DNA of 57,016 bases, taken from NCBI GenBank assembly GCA_050247135.1, contig JBFWUT010000016.1:1-57016 (forward strand). The letters are read 5' to 3'. The notes beneath the pieces were generated by a model, which was not told the DNA's origin, searched no databases, and saw only the letters and a list, made by a program, of their open reading frames with translations. A program made the position numbers and the translations under genes. Below are positions 52,932 to 57,016 of the stretch, piece by piece. Every line of letters begins with the position of its first letter. Position 1 is the first letter of the stretch. Source of the stretch: Berkiella sp050247135. Its GTDB lineage: Bacteria; Pseudomonadota; Gammaproteobacteria; Berkiellales; Berkiellaceae.

Positions 52932-53387
52932 TTAGATAACTGTTTTTTTCACGCCTTTATATACTCTTAAACAATCCGCTTGGGGATCATAATTGGGAGG
53001 GCACACCCCAGTTTCACTCAACATATCCCTCATTGTTTTCATTAAATGCTTATGCATTTCAGCCCAAGCTTCTGCTAATTTAGCTTGCGGATGTTGTGCC
53101 AACACGGCCTGTGTAGCCGGATGTTTTGCCGCTAAAAGAAATGCGGTGTTTCCTTTAAAGTCAGGGACCCTAGGGTCGGCACCTTTACTCAGTAACCATT
53201 TAACAATATTCGTATGTCCCTGAGAGGCTGCGCGATGTAGCGCCGTTTGACCAGAGCTATCCCCTTGAATATTCACAATATCAGAAGACCAAAGTTGCTG
53301 TACTTTAGCGAAATCACCTTCATTGGCTGCTTTTCTGAATTGAAAATCAATAGATTCTTGATTTAGTTGAGAAAGAGAATTCAGCAT
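52932..53387 (-). CDS. Short ankyrin-repeat protein
   Basis: 151 residues. Two to three ankyrin repeats at residues ~15-110: 'DFQFRKAANEGDFAKVQQL', 'GQTALHRAASQGHTNIVKWLL', 'GADPRVPDFKGNTAFLLAAK'. A helical C-terminus with two Cys (ETGVCPPNYDPQADCLRVY) follows. No signal peptide. Adjacent to the tRNA-linked repeat. Candidate effector or intracellular adaptor. Confidence 0.75.
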   Translation of the reverse strand: MLNSLSQLNQESIDFQFRKAANEGDFAKVQQLWSSDIVNIQGDSSGQTALHRAASQGHTNIVKWLLSKGADPRVPDFKGNTAFLLAAKHPATQAVLAQHPQAKLAEAWAEMHKHLMKTMRDMLSETGVCPPNYDPQADCLRVYKGVKKTVI

Positions 53388-53425
53388 AGTACCTCTTAAA
53401 AAAACCGCACAAAGGGTGGTTGTTT

Positions 53426-53548
53426 TTGCGCCCTTCGAGATTGGCTCGGGCCATCCTTGGCCCTCGGGCTTCGCCCGCTCAAAGCGCGCCTAAAACGGCA
53501 ATCCTGCCGTTTTTTCGAACTGCTGCTTTGATGTCGGGAGTTCGAATC
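53426..53548 (-). repeat. tRNA-linked structured repeat, copy 2
   Basis: 53426-53523 (minus strand) is the second copy of the 98-nt multi-hairpin element seen at 31041-31138. The first hairpin differs by a T-A to A-T pair swap, a compensatory change. 53533-53548 is a perfect 16-nt antisense copy of the T-arm of the adjacent tRNA-Arg(ACG) (53616-53631). A terminator-like GGGTGG plus T stretch lies beyond, near 53413-53427. Translated frames through this region are spurious. Confidence 0.75.
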
Positions 53549-53565
53549 AACCACAAAATGCCACT

Positions 53566-53592
53566 AAAAAAAAACCACCCAGAGGGTGGTTA
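53566..53592 (-). terminator. Rho-independent terminator of tRNA-Arg(ACG)
   Basis: AACCACCC pairs with GGGTGGTT (53573-53591); on the minus strand a run of T follows. It corresponds to the terminator after the other tRNA-Arg. Confidence 0.85.
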
Positions 53593-53600
53593 TTTTTTAG

Positions 53601-53677
53601 TGGCGCGCCCGGAGAGATTCGAACTCCCGACCACCTGGTTCGTAGCCAGGTACTCTATCCAACTGAGCTACGGGCGC
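53601..53677 (-). tRNA. tRNA-Arg (anticodon ACG)
   Basis: 77 nt with encoded CCA. Acceptor GCGCCCG/CGGGCGC, anticodon stem CCTGG/CCAGG with loop CTACGAA, T-arm GGGAG-TTCGAAT-CTCTC. The A34 is normally deaminated to inosine by TadA to read CGU, CGC and CGA. Confidence 0.95.
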
Positions 53678-53688
53678 GAAGACTGGGA

Positions 53689-53717
53689 ATTATCACGATA
53701 TTACACAGTAGTGTCAA
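53689..53717 (-). promoter_or_regulatory. Sigma-70 promoter of tRNA-Arg(ACG)
   Basis: On the minus strand TTGACA (53712-53717), 17-base spacer, GATAAT (53689-53694), 12 bases before the tRNA. Confidence 0.8.
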
Positions 53718-53744
53718 TCAATTTCGGGATAGCCTCTTAAGTGC

Positions 53745-53856
53745 TATCCCGCAACCACCTTTTTGGGTGTCCTTTAGTCATTATCCCGCAACCACCTTTT
53801 TGGGTGTCCTTTAGTCAATTATCCCGCAACCACCTTTTTGGGTGTCCTTTAGTCAT
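53745..53856. repeat. Three tandem copies of a 37-38 bp unit
   Basis: Copies start at 53745, 53782 and 53820 with TATCCCGCAACCACC and end ...TTTAGTCA; they differ by at most one inserted base. Each unit holds a small CACC/GGTG hairpin around TTTTT. The first copy also pairs with CGGGATAG at 53725-53732. There are no spacers, so it is not a CRISPR array. It lies between a tRNA promoter and the phosphatase gene. Confidence 0.9.
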
Positions 53857-53915
53857 TAGTGGTATACTTTTACTATGTCATTTAATTATATTAAGTTTGT
53901 CTTCTATATTTTTAT

Positions 53916-54239
53916 ATGAAAAAAATTCTCTTCGTCTGTAGCCAAAATAAATTACGCAGCCCCACAGCAGAGGCCGTCTTTACGGATTATGAAGATTGGG
54001 AAGTGCGCTCAGCCGGCCTTAACAACGATGCCGAAATTCCCCTTGGCAAAGAAGATGTACAATGGGCAGACTACATCTTTGTCATGGAAAAAATTCATAA
54101 GTCAAAAATTCAGCAACAATTCAAATCAGTATTAAAAAACCAAAAACTGATTTGCTTAGATATACCCGATATTTATTCTTACATGGATGAGAAGCTGGTT
54201 CTGCTTTTGAAAAAATCTGTGCCAAAATATGTAAAATGA
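53916..54239 (+). CDS. Small low-molecular-weight phosphotyrosine phosphatase-like protein
   Basis: 107 residues. P-loop VCSQNKLRSPTAE near the N-terminus: Cys8 and Arg14 in CX5R followed by Ser, as in the LMW-PTP/arsenate reductase fold. The general acid may be an Asp in 'LDIPDIYSYMDEKL'. The protein belongs to the short (~105 residue) bacterial group of predicted tyrosine phosphatases. Cytosolic unless exported. Single gene after the tandem repeat. Confidence 0.8.
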   Translation: MKKILFVCSQNKLRSPTAEAVFTDYEDWEVRSAGLNNDAEIPLGKEDVQWADYIFVMEKIHKSKIQQQFKSVLKNQKLICLDIPDIYSYMDEKLVLLLKKSVPKYVK

Positions 54240-54252
54240 AATAGTAATGTAC

Positions 54253-55236
54253 TTAGCCAAAACCTTGAGTATTCTTTTTTGCTGTAGGATCCCAATCAAT
54301 TCGCTCTGCATGCTCCTTGGCATCAACGGCAGTCTGGCTCAGTCCATCGCTTACTACATCGTCTTGTGCATCGATAGCGGCACGCTCATGATGATGGCTC
54401 TTTACCGAATCAATGAAGCGGGTTGATTGTAAATTTTCAGCTAAACGTTCAACCTTGGTGGTTTTGGGGATCACAGCTATCCCTTTTTCCATCATCCAAG
54501 CTAAAGCCGCTTGCGCTGGGGTAGCCCCCATCTTTTTTGCTAAGGCATTAAGCTCCTCATTGGCTAACAGCAGTGACACATTCGCATAACCTAAGGGGCT
54601 ATAGGCAATCACCTTAATGCCGGCTTTCTGACAATAATCCACCGTGACTTTATTTTTGCATAATATATTTAATTCAATTTCATTGGCATAAGGCTTCTCT
54701 AGCGATTCACGCTCACAAATTGCGAGCAATCTTTCTAAGTGCGGTTCATAAAAATTCGATACCCCAATTCGCTTCACTTTAGACTTATCAATGCTTGCCA
54801 ATTCATGCCAACATTTTTTTAAGCTATTTTCGCTTGCAAAACCGGCCGATTGAGGATGATGGATCAGAAAGAGATCAAAGTATTTAACGCCAACCACTTT
54901 TAATAGCGCGTTAACGTTTCTCTCGGTGAAACCATCTGATTTCATAGTTAACCAAATTTCTTCTCGTTTTAGCCCAAGCCCACCTTCTGATTTAGGAAGA
55001 AAGGCTTTTTTTAAGGCAGCAGCAACTGCGGGTAAATTACCATAGTTTTCTGCTAAATCGAGGTGGCGGTAACCTTCAGCTAGAGCACAATAAATCGTAT
55101 CTGTCGTGACTTTCTGGCGTGCTTCGTGGTCAGCTATCCTGTCTGCTTCGATGCCAATGAAGGTACCCAGCCCCATTAAGGGAAGATCTTTATCAGGCGT
55201 CGATGTTGGAGATTGACTAGAAAAGCTGCTCAGCAT
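54253..55236 (-). CDS. Aldo/keto reductase with a C-terminal extension
   Basis: 327 residues from ATG 55236, chosen for GGGAG upstream. The catalytic tetrad is visible: Asp60 and Tyr65 in 'HLDLAENYGN', Lys99 in 'WLTMKSDG', His126 in 'DLFLIHHPQ'. 'IGVSNFYEPHLERLL', 'VIAYSPLGYA' and 'IPKTTKVERLAENL' are family signatures. It reduces carbonyls with NADPH. The last ~45 residues, after the usual end of the fold, are Asp/Ala/His-rich and probably disordered. Confidence 0.88.
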   Translation of the reverse strand: MLSSFSSQSPTSTPDKDLPLMGLGTFIGIEADRIADHEARQKVTTDTIYCALAEGYRHLDLAENYGNLPAVAAALKKAFLPKSEGGLGLKREEIWLTMKSDGFTERNVNALLKVVGVKYFDLFLIHHPQSAGFASENSLKKCWHELASIDKSKVKRIGVSNFYEPHLERLLAICERESLEKPYANEIELNILCKNKVTVDYCQKAGIKVIAYSPLGYANVSLLLANEELNALAKKMGATPAQAALAWMMEKGIAVIPKTTKVERLAENLQSTRFIDSVKSHHHERAAIDAQDDVVSDGLSQTAVDAKEHAERIDWDPTAKKNTQGFG

Positions 55237-55395
55237 AAGAATGCTCCCTAATTGATATATTGAACATATCAAAGCTTATCGTATCGATCCATTGCAACTC
55301 ATTGGGTGTAATTGCATTTATGACGTCATGTCGATTTGGAACTATTAGATGTATACCCATGTCGTATCAATAAGATTCTAGTGAGGCAGGCAACC

Positions 55396-55923
55396 ATGGG
55401 TAACAAACCCGCCGATATTGAAACGACGACTTTGCTCGAAGCATTGGCTAGCCCCAATAGCTACCTGACTACCGCTAACCCAGGATTAACCGGCAGCTTA
55501 GAAAATGCCGAAATCTTACGCCAAGCATTGCTAAATACTTTTAAAAATGTGAACAGGATACATGCTGCATCTCAAAATCAAACGCTGCCTAATATAATTT
55601 CAAAAAAAATAGTGTCGCTTTTTAAAAATGAACCGCAAGGCTCAACCGCAAAAAATGCCCAGCAAATGCAAGAAGCCCTAGCTTTTATGCACAGGGAATT
55701 AACCAACCTGATTACAGCCTCCAAAGATCAAGGTGACCGCTTCAGAATAGAAGATGCTGAGAAAAATTTCGAAATAAAGATTAAAGACATTATCGCCAAG
55801 GGCATGAAAAGCATGCCTAAAGGAGCCTTAAAGTCGCCCCTGAGAGAACAAATGGAAGGGATAAAAGCGATCATTGAAGGATGCACAACGACACTTAAAC
55901 AAAAACAAACACCCAAGCGTTAA
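55396..55923 (+). CDS. Unknown helical protein
   Basis: 175 residues from ATG 55396, chosen for a GAGGCAGG site; an upstream TTG at 55336 is an alternative. Helical throughout, Lys/Gln/Asn-rich, no signal peptide, TM or recognised motif ('ETTTLLEALASPNSYL' at the start, 'LREQMEGIKAIIEGCTTTL' near the end). Its stop overlaps the convergent membrane-protein gene by four bases. Confidence 0.6.
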   Translation: MGNKPADIETTTLLEALASPNSYLTTANPGLTGSLENAEILRQALLNTFKNVNRIHAASQNQTLPNIISKKIVSLFKNEPQGSTAKNAQQMQEALAFMHRELTNLITASKDQGDRFRIEDAEKNFEIKIKDIIAKGMKSMPKGALKSPLREQMEGIKAIIEGCTTTLKQKQTPKR

Positions 55924-56771
55924 TGAGTATCCGCCATTTTACGTTTTTGCATATAAAAATAAATGGCAATTGGTGCGAAATACCAAATAATCTGTAACCA
56001 AGTTGCCAGATATTGGCAAGCCCAGTCGTAAAAAACATAAGATATCGCCCCCATGGCAACTAACACTGTGCGAAGCGGAATTCTGGCGTATTTGGCAATG
56101 GCTCTGTTGAGAAAACCTTCATTACCCTTCTGGTTATACCCCTTCATTGGCATACCCCAGTATACCAACCAAATAATGGTCAACCCTTGGCTTGCCATGA
56201 TTGTTTCAAGATCGGCCCCTTTGGCACGCATAGTCTGGGCTTCTGGTAAAATGGCAATTGCGCATCCTAGCAAGAAGCTAAATAGCGCGAGCCAGAGTGC
56301 CAAGTTAATATGCTTATCTTTGGTTTGCCAAATTACGGTGAGACACCCCAGGATGCTGCTCCCCATGACAAAAAACCAACTGGCATAGTCAACCTTGCGA
56401 TTAGCCATGATGTCTACAAGACCTTGGGCTAAATGATTTTGGAAAGTCGTTTTGGTCAATGCCAAATAAGCAAAGCCAAGGATCAGCACCAGGGTTAGGC
56501 TTGAGAGCCATTTGACGGCTGAACGATTGAGCCAGGTGCTAGCAACAAGCATGCCACCATAACAGGCAGCGACAAGCGTATGTGGCCAATGCCAAACCTT
56601 TTCGGACACATCGTAAATGATTGACAGTCCAACGCTGTACCAGAGGATTTGGGAAAAAATAAAAACGGCAGAGACAGGCAGCGCGTCCTCAGCTTTTGCC
56701 AAGATTCTCCCTGGCAAAACGGCAAAATTCGGTTGCTTTGTCGTTAAGGGGAAGACACTGCTTCCGCTCAT
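55920..56771 (-). CDS. Multi-spanning membrane protein of unknown family
   Basis: 283 residues with about eight hydrophobic helices ('VSAVFIFSQILWYSVGLSII', 'WLSSLTLVLILGFAYLAL', 'LALWLALFSFLLGCAIAIL', 'IIWYFAPIAIYFYMQKRK') and short loops. ATG with AGGG upstream. No transport signature is recognised; it may be an uncharacterised integral membrane protein. Confidence 0.75.
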   Translation of the reverse strand: MSGSSVFPLTTKQPNFAVLPGRILAKAEDALPVSAVFIFSQILWYSVGLSIIYDVSEKVWHWPHTLVAACYGGMLVASTWLNRSAVKWLSSLTLVLILGFAYLALTKTTFQNHLAQGLVDIMANRKVDYASWFFVMGSSILGCLTVIWQTKDKHINLALWLALFSFLLGCAIAILPEAQTMRAKGADLETIMASQGLTIIWLVYWGMPMKGYNQKGNEGFLNRAIAKYARIPLRTVLVAMGAISYVFYDWACQYLATWLQIIWYFAPIAIYFYMQKRKMADTH

Positions 56772-57016
56772 GAGCTGGCCCTTATAAGATTGCTCGAACG
56801 CATCCTTTTACATCTTGATTGTAGGCATAATGAATTCAATTGCAATACTAAAGTGAGCATCCGTCTCATTTATTTTTGTCGCCCCAAAAAAGTCCTTACA
56901 TGTCATGTGCTTGGCGCGAAACTTTGTTCAGAAAAAATCGAATTTTTTTATAAAAAAATGACGGTATGAGTGAAAAGTCTCACATCGATTGCCGAAGATT
57001 TTTTAAATGCATTCTA
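56772..57016. other. Gene-free right edge
   Basis: AT-rich with no supported gene. A short frame starts at ATG 56966 and remains open to the edge (17 codons), without a ribosome binding site; it could be the start of a further plus-strand gene. Confidence 0.4.

Noticed and set aside
53420..53740. 106-codon plus-strand frame containing RPERFELPTTWFVARYSIQL
   Set aside because: This is the well-known spurious translation of the antisense strand of a tRNA plus the repeat element.
53745..53856. Possible CRISPR array
   Set aside because: Units are directly abutting with no unique spacers, and no cas genes are present.

Overview
The window looks like a chromosomal stretch of an intracellular, amoeba- or protist-associated gammaproteobacterium of the order Legionellales (Legionella/Coxiella/Berkiella-like). 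This is inferred from AT-rich sequence, many eukaryotic-type domains in single unlinked genes (RasGEF, SopB/IpgD-type phosphatase, a CaaX-tailed protein, a Ulp1/SENP-type protease with SUMO-interacting motifs, a YopJ-like fold, several ankyrin proteins), and ordinary gammaproteobacterial housekeeping genes such as fabI and arfB. No secretion-system genes, insertion sequences or CRISPR arrays are visible, so 'effector' is an inference from domain content. The species cannot be fixed from the sequence alone.

Layout. 1-7.5 kb: a cut-off secreted protein, then a candidate host-signalling group: a large RasGEF protein (+) converging on a SopB/IpgD-like phosphoinositide phosphatase (-), which is preceded by a 102-residue protein ending in a farnesylation-type CaaX box. 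7.7-12 kb: a small secreted protein, a GNAT acetyltransferase and a three-gene amino-acid ABC importer of TrpXYZ type, preceded by a tyrosine/phenylalanine-rich leader ORF. 12-20.9 kb: an HNH/LHH-type nuclease, a methyltransferase, several unknown proteins (one with a His/Asn/Gln/Cys module also found in the ankyrin protein at 38-40 kb), a LuxR-type regulator, a coiled-coil protein and a DUF551-like protein. 21-30.7 kb: metabolic and envelope genes (GST, NADAR protein, a porin fused to a SPOR domain, a DUF4239-like membrane protein, an aspartoacylase-like enzyme, two EamA exporters with a second aromatic-rich leader ORF, FabI).

30.8-31.2 kb and 53.4-53.7 kb each hold a tRNA-Arg gene (anticodons UCG and ACG) with a strong promoter and a terminator, followed by a copy of a 98-nt multi-hairpin element (90/98 identical, with a compensatory base-pair change) and a 16-nt antisense copy of the tRNA's own T-arm. 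32-46 kb: a second candidate effector region: SUMO-protease-like protein, a very unusual FtsH homologue with three AAA modules, YbaK-type deacylase, ankyrin/His-Cys protein, a double-glycine-leader peptide, an acidic two-TM protein, two small secreted proteins, a PepSY protein, and a YopJ-family relative in which all three catalytic residues are replaced at exactly conserved spacing. 46-57 kb: serine hydrolase, universal stress protein, a TM/coiled-coil plus ankyrin operon, arfB with a flavin monooxygenase, a short ankyrin protein, a tandem repeat, a small tyrosine phosphatase, an aldo/keto reductase and two unknown proteins.

The most notable points are the SIM-bearing Ulp1-like protease, the triad-less YopJ relative, the triple-AAA FtsH, the shared His/Asn/Gln/Cys module, the paired aromatic leader ORFs, and the tRNA-linked structured repeat.
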